A DNA stretch of 60,067 nucleotides, taken from NCBI GenBank assembly GCA_903834825.1, contig CAILKQ010000050.1, positions 1 to 60,067 of the forward strand, given 5' to 3'. The notes beneath the pieces are model-generated. The model saw nothing but the letters and a program-made list of their open reading frames with translations. It was not told where the DNA came from and made no database searches. This DNA is from an uncultured bacterium. Lineage in GTDB: Bacteria > Bacteroidota > Bacteroidia > Chitinophagales > Chitinophagaceae. Below are positions 44,482-52,275 of this stretch, piece by piece (the first letter of the stretch is position 1; every line of letters starts with the position of its first letter). The position numbers were made by a program, and so were the translations under genes.

Positions 44482-45943
44482 AGCCATTGTTGTTGGCGCC
44501 GGCATTGGAGGCATTGCAACCGCCATAAGGCTTGCGATAAAAGGGTTTGAGGTGGAGGTGCACGAAAAAAATGCGGTTGCCGGTGGCAAGTTGTACCTGA
44601 TTGAAAAAGATGGATTTTCTTTTGATGCAGGCCCTTCTCTATTTACCCAGCCAGCCAATGTAGAAGAATTGTTTTCTTTGGCTGGAGAGGATATCAATAA
44701 CTATTTTACCTACGAGCCTGTTCCCATTGCGTGCAGATATTTCTTTGAAAATGGCAAAAAAATCGATGCATTCACCAATCCTCAGGCCTTTGCCGATGAA
44801 ATGCAAGATGCCGTGGGAGAGCCCGCTGAGCATGTGCTGCAGTATCTCCGTGATGCTGAACAGGTCTACGAAAAAGTGGGAACCATTTTCCTAAACCATT
44901 CCCTTCATCAACGGGCTACCTGGTTGCACAAGCGGGTTCTGGATGCCCTTCGTACTGTCAAATTCCCTTATCTTTTCAAGACCCTTGATGGGTTCAACAG
45001 GAGCAGGTTTATCACGCCTGAAGCCGTTCAGGTCTTCAACCGGTTCGCAACATACAATGGCAGCAATCCTTTCAGTGCCCCTGGCATGTTGAGCCTGATC
45101 CCTCATCTGGAACAAAACCAGGGAACCTATTACCCCCATGGCGGGATGATCAATATCCCGAACGCATTGGTTGCCTTGGCAAAAAAAAAGGGAGTACGCT
45201 TTGTGTTGAACAGCCATGTTGAGCAAATTGTTACTGAACAGGGAAGGGCAACAGGAATCGTCACAAATGGCAACTTTGTTCCTGCAGATGCTGTGATCAG
45301 CAATGTGGATGCATATTTCACATACAAGAAATTGCTTGCTGATGAGGAAGGGGCAAAAAAGATATTGCGCAATGAAAGAAGCAGCAGTGCATTGATTTTT
45401 TATTGGGGAATGAAAAGGGAGTTTCCTGCATTGCACCTGCACAATATCTTGTTCAGCGCATCCTATGAAAAGGAATTTGACTGCCTTTTCAAAGAAAAGA
45501 AATTTCATGATGATCCGACCATCTACATCAACATCAGTTCCAAAATGGGAAAGGGCAATGCACCTGAAGGAAATGAGAACTGGTTTGTGATGGTCAATGC
45601 ACCTGCCATGGAAGGCGCAGACTGGGAACTGGAAATCGCAAGGATACGAAAGAACATTGTGATGAAACTGAACAGGATGTTGGATACCGAGATAGAACAA
45701 GATATTTTGGTTGAAGAAGTATTGACGCCTGAGGGTATACAGGCCAGAACGGACTCCTACTTGGGGTCTTTGTATGGAACAAGTTCAAATTCAAAATGGG
45801 CGGCTTTTCTCAGGCATGCCAATTTCACCTCAAAGACAAGTGGGCTTTATTTCACTGGTGGAAGTGTTCATCCGGGAGGGGGCATTCCGCTTTGTTTGAA
45901 GAGTGCTGCCATTGTGAGCAACTTAATGGGAAATCCTGCATGA
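44468..45943 (+). CDS. crtD: Carotenoid 3,4-desaturase (CrtD-type), FAD-dependent
   Basis: CrtI/CrtN/CrtD superfamily flavoprotein of 491 residues. The dinucleotide fold 'AIVVGAGIGGIATAIRLA' is at the N-terminus, and 'LYFTGGSVHPGGGIPLCLKS' is the C-terminal FAD signature. Features that favour CrtD (1-hydroxycarotenoid 3,4-desaturase) over phytoene desaturase are the 'SSSALIFYWGM' block and its place next to cruF, as in Flavobacterium and relatives. The ATG at 44468 overlaps idi by 14 bp; the frame is open upstream but non-homologous. The stop overlaps the cruF start (ATGA). Confidence 0.87.
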   Translation: MKTTKAIVVGAGIGGIATAIRLAIKGFEVEVHEKNAVAGGKLYLIEKDGFSFDAGPSLFTQPANVEELFSLAGEDINNYFTYEPVPIACRYFFENGKKIDAFTNPQAFADEMQDAVGEPAEHVLQYLRDAEQVYEKVGTIFLNHSLHQRATWLHKRVLDALRTVKFPYLFKTLDGFNRSRFITPEAVQVFNRFATYNGSNPFSAPGMLSLIPHLEQNQGTYYPHGGMINIPNALVALAKKKGVRFVLNSHVEQIVTEQGRATGIVTNGNFVPADAVISNVDAYFTYKKLLADEEGAKKILRNERSSSALIFYWGMKREFPALHLHNILFSASYEKEFDCLFKEKKFHDDPTIYINISSKMGKGNAPEGNENWFVMVNAPAMEGADWELEIARIRKNIVMKLNRMLDTEIEQDILVEEVLTPEGIQARTDSYLGSLYGTSSNSKWAAFLRHANFTSKTSGLYFTGGSVHPGGGIPLCLKSAAIVSNLMGNPA

Positions 45944-46614
45944 GCACACGCATACCATATTGGATGAAAAGCCCTTTCCATTGGGCAATTTTTTTGGCAG
46001 TGCTGGTGCATGTTTCAGGGGCCATCGGTATTGCTTTTTTTAGCCCTTCCTTCTTCGTTCCCTTCACGCCCGTCAATCTGTTCTTGATGTTGCTCTTGCT
46101 AATCCTCCATGAGCAGCCCATCAATGTACGTTTTGTTCAGGCATTTCTCATGGCTGTTGTGGTTGGCATGACAACTGAGATGATAGGGGTCAATACAGGA
46201 ATGCTTTTTGGAAACTATTCCTATGGTGAAGTTTTTGGGCGCAAGTTATTTGGCGTTCCTGTTTTGATTGGGATCAATTGGTTTTGCATTGTCTATACTT
46301 CCCATGTTGTTGCCAAGAAATTGAATAGCAATACAATCAAAGGGAAGCTATCTGTTGCACTGCTTGCTGCAACCATTGCTACAGTGTTTGACTGGATCAT
46401 GGAGCCTGTTGCCATGAAGTTGGGTTTCTGGAACTGGAATGATGGCCAAATACCTTTGTTCAATTATTGCAGCTGGTTTGTGATATCTTTTGCTGTTTCG
46501 ATGGCATTTGGCTACTTGAAAATTGAGGCAAACAATAAGTTTGCTCCATATTTCTTGATGATACAAATTCTTTTTTTTCTTTTTCTGCGTTTCAGTCCTA
46601 TCGGCCAATCATAG
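45940..46614 (+). CDS. cruF: Carotenoid biosynthesis membrane protein (CruF-like 1,2-hydratase)
   Basis: Integral membrane enzyme of 224 residues with about seven hydrophobic segments, matching the DUF422/CruF family that adds water across the psi end of gamma-carotene or lycopene. Conserved blocks are 'TEMIGVNTGMLFGNYSYG', 'FGVPVLIGINWFCIVYTS' and 'DWIMEPVAMKLGFWNWN'. The ATG overlaps the crtD stop by 4 bp, so translation is coupled. Together with crtD it would finish the acyclic end group of a monocyclic carotenoid. Confidence 0.87.
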   Translation: MSTRIPYWMKSPFHWAIFLAVLVHVSGAIGIAFFSPSFFVPFTPVNLFLMLLLLILHEQPINVRFVQAFLMAVVVGMTTEMIGVNTGMLFGNYSYGEVFGRKLFGVPVLIGINWFCIVYTSHVVAKKLNSNTIKGKLSVALLAATIATVFDWIMEPVAMKLGFWNWNDGQIPLFNYCSWFVISFAVSMAFGYLKIEANNKFAPYFLMIQILFFLFLRFSPIGQS

Positions 46615-46630
46615 GGATGATAAACATCAT

Positions 46631-46664
46631 TTTGATTACTAAATAAATTAGCATAGTATTGCTA
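46631..46664 (+). promoter_or_regulatory. Promoter of umuDC with overlapping palindromic operator
   Basis: TTTG (46631-46634), a 19 bp spacer and TAGTATTG (46654-46661) match the Bacteroidota promoter with one mismatch in the -7 element. The -7 lies inside a palindrome, TAGCA (46649-46653), 6 bp, TGCTA (46660-46664). A bound repressor would block the promoter; SOS control by LexA is the natural guess for umuDC. The start of transcription would be near 46668, 12 nt before the ATG. Confidence 0.55.
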
Positions 46665-46679
46665 CATAATTTAGTATAT

Positions 46680-47111
46680 ATGGATGGCGAACTTTATCAG
46701 GGGGCGGCCTACAGCGGCTCCAAAGACTATACGCAGCAACAGGTCAAAACAGCCAATGCCACAGGGTTTGGGGCTGCCGCAGATGATTATGCAGAGCGGG
46801 GAATTGACCTCAATGAGCAGCTGATCCGAAACAAGCCTGCCACTTTTTTCATGCGCGTTCGCGGCGAGGCAATGATTGGTGCCGGAATCTTTGACGGCGA
46901 TACGGTGATTGTAGACCGTAGCATCAAACCCGTGAGCGGCAAAGTGGTGATTGCCGTACTCAATGGCGACATGTTGATCCGGCGTTTTGAAAAAGGATTC
47001 AATACAATGCGGCTGGTACCAGAAACCACCCGCCTCGCACCGATTGATATTGATCCTTATGCGGAGTTCAGCATTTGGGGAGTAGTTACTTACGTGATAC
47101 ATCAGGTGTAG
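46680..47111 (+). CDS. umuD: UmuD-like protein lacking the self-cleavage residues
   Basis: Homologue of the polymerase V accessory subunit, 143 residues, immediately upstream of umuC. The fold matches UmuD throughout: 'ADDYAERGIDLNEQLIRN', 'IGAGIFDGDTVIVDRS', 'VVIAVLNGDM' and the end 'FSIWGVVTYVIHQV'. In active UmuD the nucleophile Ser lies in 'GDSM' and the general base Lys in 'VKR/K'. Here they are Ala64 (GEAM) and Arg101 (IRRF), and the cleavage site Cys-Gly or Ala-Gly is Thr28-Gly29. Self-cleavage should be impossible, while dimer contacts look intact. ATG at 46680 is chosen over an upstream TTG. Confidence 0.88.
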   Translation: MDGELYQGAAYSGSKDYTQQQVKTANATGFGAAADDYAERGIDLNEQLIRNKPATFFMRVRGEAMIGAGIFDGDTVIVDRSIKPVSGKVVIAVLNGDMLIRRFEKGFNTMRLVPETTRLAPIDIDPYAEFSIWGVVTYVIHQV

Positions 47112-47113
47112 CC

Positions 47114-48412
47114 ATGTTCGCCATTGTCGATTGCAACAGCTTCTACTGCTCCTGTGAGCGTTTGTTCAAACCCCATTTGAACAGCCAGCCTGTTGTTGTG
47201 CTCAGCAACAACGACGGCTGCATCGTATCGCGTACGGACGAGGCAAAGAAGGCTGGGATTGCCATGGGTGTGCCCTTGTTTGAAAGCCGGGAGCTGATCC
47301 GCCAACATGGCATTTCCGTATTTTCATCCAACTATCATTTGTATGGCGACATGAGCACGCGGGTAATGGATACGCTTCGCCTGCTGGCAGATGATTCCAC
47401 TTATCGCTGTGTCGAAGTTTACTCAGTGGATGAGGCCTTCATCAACCTATCACACCTGCCCTTCCATGCCTTGCAGGGTTTTGCGGAGCGCTTGAGGGAT
47501 GTGGTGGTGCAGTGGACGGGCATTCCGGTATCGGTGGGCATTGCGCCCTCCAAGGTACTGAGCAAGGTGGCCAACCGGCTTGCCAAAAAAGACAAAGTGA
47601 AGAGCCATTGTGTGATGGTCTTGGATGCGGAGGATAAAGTGCAGGAGGCTTTGGAGATGACCGATGTGGCTGATCTTTGGGGGATAGGCCGCAAGTATGC
47701 CCGAAAACTGAAGGACCTTTATGGCATCAATACTGCCTGGCAATTGAGGCATATGCCAGAAGAGTGGGCCAGAAAAAACCTTGGCGGCGTGGTGGGCGTT
47801 CGCATGATCAGGGAGCTGAATGGTTTGTCTTGCATTCAAATGAAGGATCCCCTGGAAAAGAAAAAAATGATTGCCACCACCCGCATGTTTGGCAAGCCCG
47901 TGTATGAATTAAAAGAATTGAAAGAAGCAGTGGCCACCTATGTTTCAAGGGCGGCTGAGAAGCTGAGAAGGCAATATGGTGCTGCATCCTCTATTGATGT
48001 TTTTGTGGTGACCAACGGACAGCAGAGCGGGCAGTATGCCTATGATCCCCAGTACCATCACCGGTACTTCACCATGATGAAACCCACGTCAGACACTGCC
48101 GAACTCATCAGGGTTGCCCTGCCCCTGGTGGAATCCCTTTACCGCAAGGGTTCCAAGTATGCCAAGGCCGGTGTGATGCTCGGTGGTATTGTTCCGGATG
48201 ATGCATTGCAAGGCAATCTTTTTGATGCGCAGAACAAGCAGCAGAACCGCGCGCTCATGCAGGCCCTGGACAATATCAATTTCAGCATGCGGGATGATAT
48301 GGTGAAATTTGTTTCCTCCGGGCTTACCCGCAATTGGAAGATGCGCCAGGAAATGAGGAGCGGAAGGTATACCACGCGGTGGGATGAGGTCTATCAATTG
48401 AAGCTTAGCTGA
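47114..48412 (+). CDS. umuC: Translesion DNA polymerase V catalytic subunit UmuC
   Basis: Y-family polymerase of 432 residues that copies past lesions. Palm motifs are 'FAIVDCNSFYCSCERLF' with the first catalytic Asp and 'CVEVYSVDEAFINL' with the Asp-Glu pair; 'VVVLSNNDGCIVSRTDEAKK' is the finger motif of UmuC. The helix-hairpin-helix 'VADLWGIGRKYARKLKDLYG' and little-finger domain follow. The C-terminal 'WKMRQEMRSGRYTTRWDEV' matches DUF4113. It starts 2 bp after umuD and its end overlaps the convergent epimerase by 8 bp. Confidence 0.96.
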   Translation: MFAIVDCNSFYCSCERLFKPHLNSQPVVVLSNNDGCIVSRTDEAKKAGIAMGVPLFESRELIRQHGISVFSSNYHLYGDMSTRVMDTLRLLADDSTYRCVEVYSVDEAFINLSHLPFHALQGFAERLRDVVVQWTGIPVSVGIAPSKVLSKVANRLAKKDKVKSHCVMVLDAEDKVQEALEMTDVADLWGIGRKYARKLKDLYGINTAWQLRHMPEEWARKNLGGVVGVRMIRELNGLSCIQMKDPLEKKKMIATTRMFGKPVYELKELKEAVATYVSRAAEKLRRQYGAASSIDVFVVTNGQQSGQYAYDPQYHHRYFTMMKPTSDTAELIRVALPLVESLYRKGSKYAKAGVMLGGIVPDDALQGNLFDAQNKQQNRALMQALDNINFSMRDDMVKFVSSGLTRNWKMRQEMRSGRYTTRWDEVYQLKLS

Positions 48413-49430
48413 ACAGTTTTGCCCAGAATCCTTTTTTCACTTCTTTTTTTTCCATCTTGGCAATGCGGTACCTGGTCTGGAAGGCCTGTGAATCTTCGGG
48501 GCCCAGTTCAATCAATCCCATTTTGTTGTTGAAGGAATCGGGAGGAGAACTGAGGTTTTCAATCGCAATGCTTTTTCTGTGGTCTGGGGTATAGACCTGG
48601 AGATAGGGATAGGCGCGGTCTGGGTAAATATAAAGCTCCAGCCCGAGTTGCTCATCAGACAGGGTGCAGTGTGGCATGGGTTCTTCCATGTCAAGGACAA
48701 ATGAATTATCAAGAACGACATCCTTTAGTGGCGAGCCTTTGAACCATTTTTTGTTCCTGATCAATTTCCCTGTGGGGACCAGCGTTTCATTGAACTCAAC
48801 CTGTTTTTTTGCATTGATCTGCAGGCTTGCCGTATCGATGGTTTCACCGAGTTTGAAATAAGGATGCCATCCGTCAGACATAGGGATGGTCCTTCCACTC
48901 CGGTTGTGAACCGTAGTGATGATGGTGAGCCTGCAGCCGCCTTCGAGCCGGTAGCGGATGTTCATGTCAAACGCAAAAGGATAGCCGGGATCGGTACCCT
49001 TGTAGCGGTAAAGGAATTTGCATTCGCACATGAAAGCCGAAGCTTCTGCGATGGCAATTTCATGCTCAACATCGTAGAGCAGTCCGTGGATGGCATGTCC
49101 ATTCATGAAGAATTTGCCCGTGGTATATTGTTGTCCTTCCCAGGAATAGGTAGCATTGTTGAGCCGGCAAACAAAAGGGGAGAGTTTTGCCCCGGAAAAT
49201 GCAGGGGTAAAATTGGCTTTCCAGTCTTCGGCATCTTTGAATCCATCAATGATGTTGATGATTTTCCCGTTGTGGGGAACTTCCAGTGTGTTGAGGATAG
49301 CGCCAGCGGAGGGGATGATGGTGGCCTTGAATCCGGTGGCCTCATCACGCAAAATAATCTCTTCCCATCCATGCTGCTGGATGCGGTCGCAATAAAACGT
49401 AAGCACCGATTGTTTGACTTCTTCTTCCAT
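48405..49430 (-). CDS. galM: Aldose 1-epimerase (galactose mutarotase) family protein
   Basis: Interconverts sugar anomers. The 341-residue beta-sandwich shows the substrate-binding 'AGAILNTLEVPHNGKI', 'AKLSPFVCRLNNATYSW', 'NGHAIHGLLYD' with the catalytic His, 'SDGWHPYFKLG' with the second His, and the C-terminal Glu region 'IAIENLSSPPDSFNNKMGL'. The symbol is by family; the exact sugar is unknown. Its ATG lies directly after the stop of the deoxyhypusine synthase-like gene, so both share a transcript. The 3' end overlaps umuC by 8 bp. Confidence 0.88.
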   Translation of the reverse strand: MEEEVKQSVLTFYCDRIQQHGWEEIILRDEATGFKATIIPSAGAILNTLEVPHNGKIINIIDGFKDAEDWKANFTPAFSGAKLSPFVCRLNNATYSWEGQQYTTGKFFMNGHAIHGLLYDVEHEIAIAEASAFMCECKFLYRYKGTDPGYPFAFDMNIRYRLEGGCRLTIITTVHNRSGRTIPMSDGWHPYFKLGETIDTASLQINAKKQVEFNETLVPTGKLIRNKKWFKGSPLKDVVLDNSFVLDMEEPMPHCTLSDEQLGLELYIYPDRAYPYLQVYTPDHRKSIAIENLSSPPDSFNNKMGLIELGPEDSQAFQTRYRIAKMEKKEVKKGFWAKLFS

Positions 49431-50405
49431 TTACCATCCAAGAATGTAGGCAAAAATAAGCGGTACAACGATGGTTGCATCACTCTCTACAATGTATTTT
49501 GGGGTATTGATGTCCAGTTTGCCCCAGGTAATCTTTTCATTGGGTACTGCCCCAGAGTAAGATCCATAAGAAGTGGTGGAGTCGCTGATTTGGCAGAAAT
49601 AGCTCCAGAAAGGAACATCATGCCATTCCAGGTCCTGGTACATCATCGGAACAACGCAGATCGGGAAATCGCCTGCAATACCGCCACCAATCTGGAAAAA
49701 GCCTACGCCCTTTCCTCCACTGTTCTGGCGGTACCAATCGGCCAGCCAGACCATGTATTCGATACCTCTTTTCATGGTAGTGGCCTTCATTTCATTTTTG
49801 ATGATATAGGAAGCAAAGATGTTGCCCATGGTGCTGTCTTCCCAACCACCAACAACGATGGGAAGGTTGCGTTCAGCGGCGGCAATCATCCAGCTGTCTT
49901 TGGTGTCGATTTCATAATCAGCCTTCATCACACCGCTGTTCAGCAGTGTATACATGAACTCATGCGGAAAATATCTTTCACCGCTCGCGTCAGCATCTTT
50001 CCAGAGCTTTACGATATGGTGCTGTATCCTTCTGAAAGCCTCTTCTTCAGGAATGCAGGTGTCGGTCACCCTGTTCAATCCCTGCTCCAGCAATTCCCAT
50101 TCCTGTTGCGGCGTAAGGTCGCGGTAGTTGGGAACACGTTTGTAGTGGCTGTGGGCCACAAGGTTCATGATGTCTTCCTCCAGGTTGGCGCCTGTACAGG
50201 AAATGATGTCAACCTTGCCCTGCCTGATCATTTCAGCCAGAGAAACACCCAGTTCTGCAGTGCTCATCGCACCCGCCAGGGTAACCATCATTTTACCCCC
50301 TTCGAGCAGGTGTTGTTCGTAGCCTTTGGCAGCATCAACAAGGGCAGCTGCATTGAAATGACGGTAGTGGTGTTGAATGAACGCTGAAACAGGACCTTTT
50401 GCCAT
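49431..50405 (-). CDS. Deoxyhypusine synthase family protein
   Basis: Homologue of the eukaryotic and archaeal enzyme that moves an aminobutyl group from spermidine to eIF5A; bacteria lack eIF5A, and some bacterial relatives make homospermidine or act on other amines. The 324 residues keep the NAD-binding parts 'SCTGANLEEDIMN' and 'FQIGGGIAGDFPICV', and the catalytic stretch 'GAVPNEKITWGK', where the Lys that forms the enzyme-amine intermediate is Lys296 and the preceding Glu and Trp are kept. It is read with the epimerase gene, with no space between them. Confidence 0.9.
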   Translation of the reverse strand: MAKGPVSAFIQHHYRHFNAAALVDAAKGYEQHLLEGGKMMVTLAGAMSTAELGVSLAEMIRQGKVDIISCTGANLEEDIMNLVAHSHYKRVPNYRDLTPQQEWELLEQGLNRVTDTCIPEEEAFRRIQHHIVKLWKDADASGERYFPHEFMYTLLNSGVMKADYEIDTKDSWMIAAAERNLPIVVGGWEDSTMGNIFASYIIKNEMKATTMKRGIEYMVWLADWYRQNSGGKGVGFFQIGGGIAGDFPICVVPMMYQDLEWHDVPFWSYFCQISDSTTSYGSYSGAVPNEKITWGKLDINTPKYIVESDATIVVPLIFAYILGW

Positions 50406-50424
50406 ATGCTTGATTTAAGATGGG

Positions 50425-50432
50425 CAAAGGTA
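50425..50432 (-). promoter_or_regulatory. Possible -7 element of the deoxyhypusine synthase-like gene
   Basis: The minus strand reads TACCTTTG (50432-50425), a perfect TAnnTTTG 20 bp before the ATG. The nearest TTG upstream (50459-50457) is 24 bp away, a little far for a -33 element. The rest of the 222 bp gap up to crtZ shows no strong element; TAACTTTA at 50615-50622 is a poor candidate for crtZ. Confidence 0.4.
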
Positions 50433-50627
50433 GCAGTTTTGGCGTCTACTTGTGCGCAACAAACACGGGTATCTTGTGCTGTCCGATCACATCGCTGGAT
50501 TGATTTTAGGAGTGTTAAAAAATAAGTTTTGGTCTGTTGATGTTTATCATACACCTTTTCAATTGACAGTGAACATTGAAGAAGGTTCCCGTGTTTACTA
50601 ACCATACATTGCCTTAACTTTACGCAC

Positions 50628-51134
50628 ATGATAGCCGTTCTGTATGTATTAATTGTATTGGGTGTTTTTTTACTGATGGAAGCCATCACCTGGTGTACCC
50701 ACCGCTGGGTAATGCATGGTTTTCTATGGTACCTCCACAAAGACCATCATCAGGTAGAACCTGGTTTTTTTGAGAAAAATGATGCTTTTTTTGTGATTTT
50801 TGCCGTTCCGAGCATGTTGAGCATCATGTATGGTATGCAAACGCCCGGCTTTTGGTGGCTGCATGCCATCGGTTTTGGGATCATGGCCTATGGCTTTGCG
50901 TATTTTATCGTCCATGATGTGATCATTCACCAGCGATTCAAGTGGTTTTCGAGAAGCAACAATACCTATATCCGTGCCATCCGTTGGGCCCACAAGATGC
51001 ACCACAAGCACCTGCACAAATACCAAGGGGAGAGTTTCGGTATGCTGTATGTTCACAAGAAATACTGGGAGAAAGTAAGGCGGGATAAACAGCTCATGAA
51101 AGGCAAGAAGGTGGAATATGCCCCTGAAGGATAA
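50628..51134 (+). CDS. crtZ: Beta-carotene hydroxylase
   Basis: Membrane di-iron hydroxylase of 168 residues that adds a 3-hydroxyl to beta-ionone rings. The histidine boxes of CrtZ are complete: 'HRWVMH', 'HKDHH', 'HDVIIHQRF' and 'HKMHHKH'. Four hydrophobic segments fit the usual topology. Its end overlaps crtY by 17 bp, so the two are cotranslated. It would give the hydroxylated ring end of the predicted monocyclic carotenoid. Confidence 0.96.
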   Translation: MIAVLYVLIVLGVFLLMEAITWCTHRWVMHGFLWYLHKDHHQVEPGFFEKNDAFFVIFAVPSMLSIMYGMQTPGFWWLHAIGFGIMAYGFAYFIVHDVIIHQRFKWFSRSNNTYIRAIRWAHKMHHKHLHKYQGESFGMLYVHKKYWEKVRRDKQLMKGKKVEYAPEG

Positions 51135-52272
51135 ATACGATTATATTGTCACAGGGGGTGGTTGCGCAGGATTGAGCTTTATCCTCCATCTGCTGCAAGC
51201 GCCATCACTGGCCAACAAGACAATCCTGTTGATAGAGAAAGAGCAAAACCGCACCAATGACCGCACCTGGTGTTATTGGGAAAAAAATGCCGGATTTTTT
51301 GAGGAAATTGTTTTTCGCAAATGGCACAAGGCCTGGTTCCATGGCTTGGGATATGATGCATTGAAAAACCTGGGTCCTTATGCCTACAAAATGATCCGGG
51401 GGATCGATTTCTACAACCATTGTTATGAAAGAATGGCCCAGTCGGGAAGGGTTGATATGGTGCATGAGGCCGTCAAAGGAATTGAAAATATTAATGGAGG
51501 GGTTGAGGTCAGTGCAGGAAATGAAATTTTTCGGGGAGATTTTGCCTTCAACAGCATCCTTTTTGATAAGCCAATATTGGCCGACACAACGTACTATCTT
51601 TTGCAGCATTTCAAGGGCTGGATCATTGAAACAAAAGAAGCGGTGTTCGATCCTGCCCAACCCACCCTCATGGATTTTCGGGTTGCCCAGGATCATGGAA
51701 CAACCTTTGTATATGTGATGCCTTTTTCTGCCAACAAGGCCTTGGTAGAATTCACCCTTTTTTCACCCTCTCTGCTGGAGCAGGAGGCCTATGACGAAGG
51801 CCTAAGGGATTATTTGAAGGATTACCTGAAAATTACTGATTATACCTTGCTTGAAGAGGAGTTTGGGGTCATCCCGATGACAGACCATGTCTTTAGCCCT
51901 ACCAGTGGAAATATTGTTCATTTGGGAACAGCGGGTGGGCAGACAAAACCCTCCAGTGGATATACTTTCCGCTTCATCCAGAAGCATGTTGCTGCTGTGG
52001 TAGACCAATTGGCAGTTTCAGGAAATCCTTTCCTGGAAAAATCAGTTTTGCAGAAAAGATTCATGTGGTATGACAGGGTATTGCTGCACATGCTTTTTCA
52101 CAAAAAAATGCCCGGGTCAAGAATTTTTACCCTTTTGTTCAGCCGCAATCCTATCCAACGGATATTCAGGTTCCTGGACAACGAAACAAAGTTGCGCCAG
52201 GAGCTTATCCTGTTGAATACCCTTCCACAGTGGCCTTTCATGAAGGCCGGATGGAAAGAGCTTTTCAAATAG
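51118..52272 (+). CDS. crtY: Lycopene beta-cyclase (CrtY-type)
   Basis: Flavoprotein of 384 residues that closes the psi end of lycopene or gamma-carotene into a beta-ionone ring. The FAD fold is 'DYIVTGGGCAGLSFILHLL', the cyclase motif 'DRTWCYWEKNAGFFEE' lies near residue 50, the catalytic acidic motif is 'LLEEEFGVIPMTD', and 'GTAGGQTKPSSGYTFRFIQ' is the C-terminal signature. Length is normal for bacterial CrtY. It overlaps crtZ by 17 bp. The PAP2 gene begins convergently 3 bp away. Confidence 0.94.
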   Translation: MPLKDKYDYIVTGGGCAGLSFILHLLQAPSLANKTILLIEKEQNRTNDRTWCYWEKNAGFFEEIVFRKWHKAWFHGLGYDALKNLGPYAYKMIRGIDFYNHCYERMAQSGRVDMVHEAVKGIENINGGVEVSAGNEIFRGDFAFNSILFDKPILADTTYYLLQHFKGWIIETKEAVFDPAQPTLMDFRVAQDHGTTFVYVMPFSANKALVEFTLFSPSLLEQEAYDEGLRDYLKDYLKITDYTLLEEEFGVIPMTDHVFSPTSGNIVHLGTAGGQTKPSSGYTFRFIQKHVAAVVDQLAVSGNPFLEKSVLQKRFMWYDRVLLHMLFHKKMPGSRIFTLLFSRNPIQRIFRFLDNETKLRQELILLNTLPQWPFMKAGWKELFK

Positions 52273-52275
52273 CCA

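Noticed and set aside
46615-49430. umuDC as cargo of a mobile element
   Set aside because: No integrase, transposase, terminal repeats or change in base composition was seen around it.
48864-50387. A 507-codon open frame on the plus strand opposite the epimerase and the deoxyhypusine synthase-like gene
   Set aside because: Both minus-strand genes have clear families and motifs across the whole stretch, and the antisense frame shows no recognisable domain. It is a by-product of codon use.
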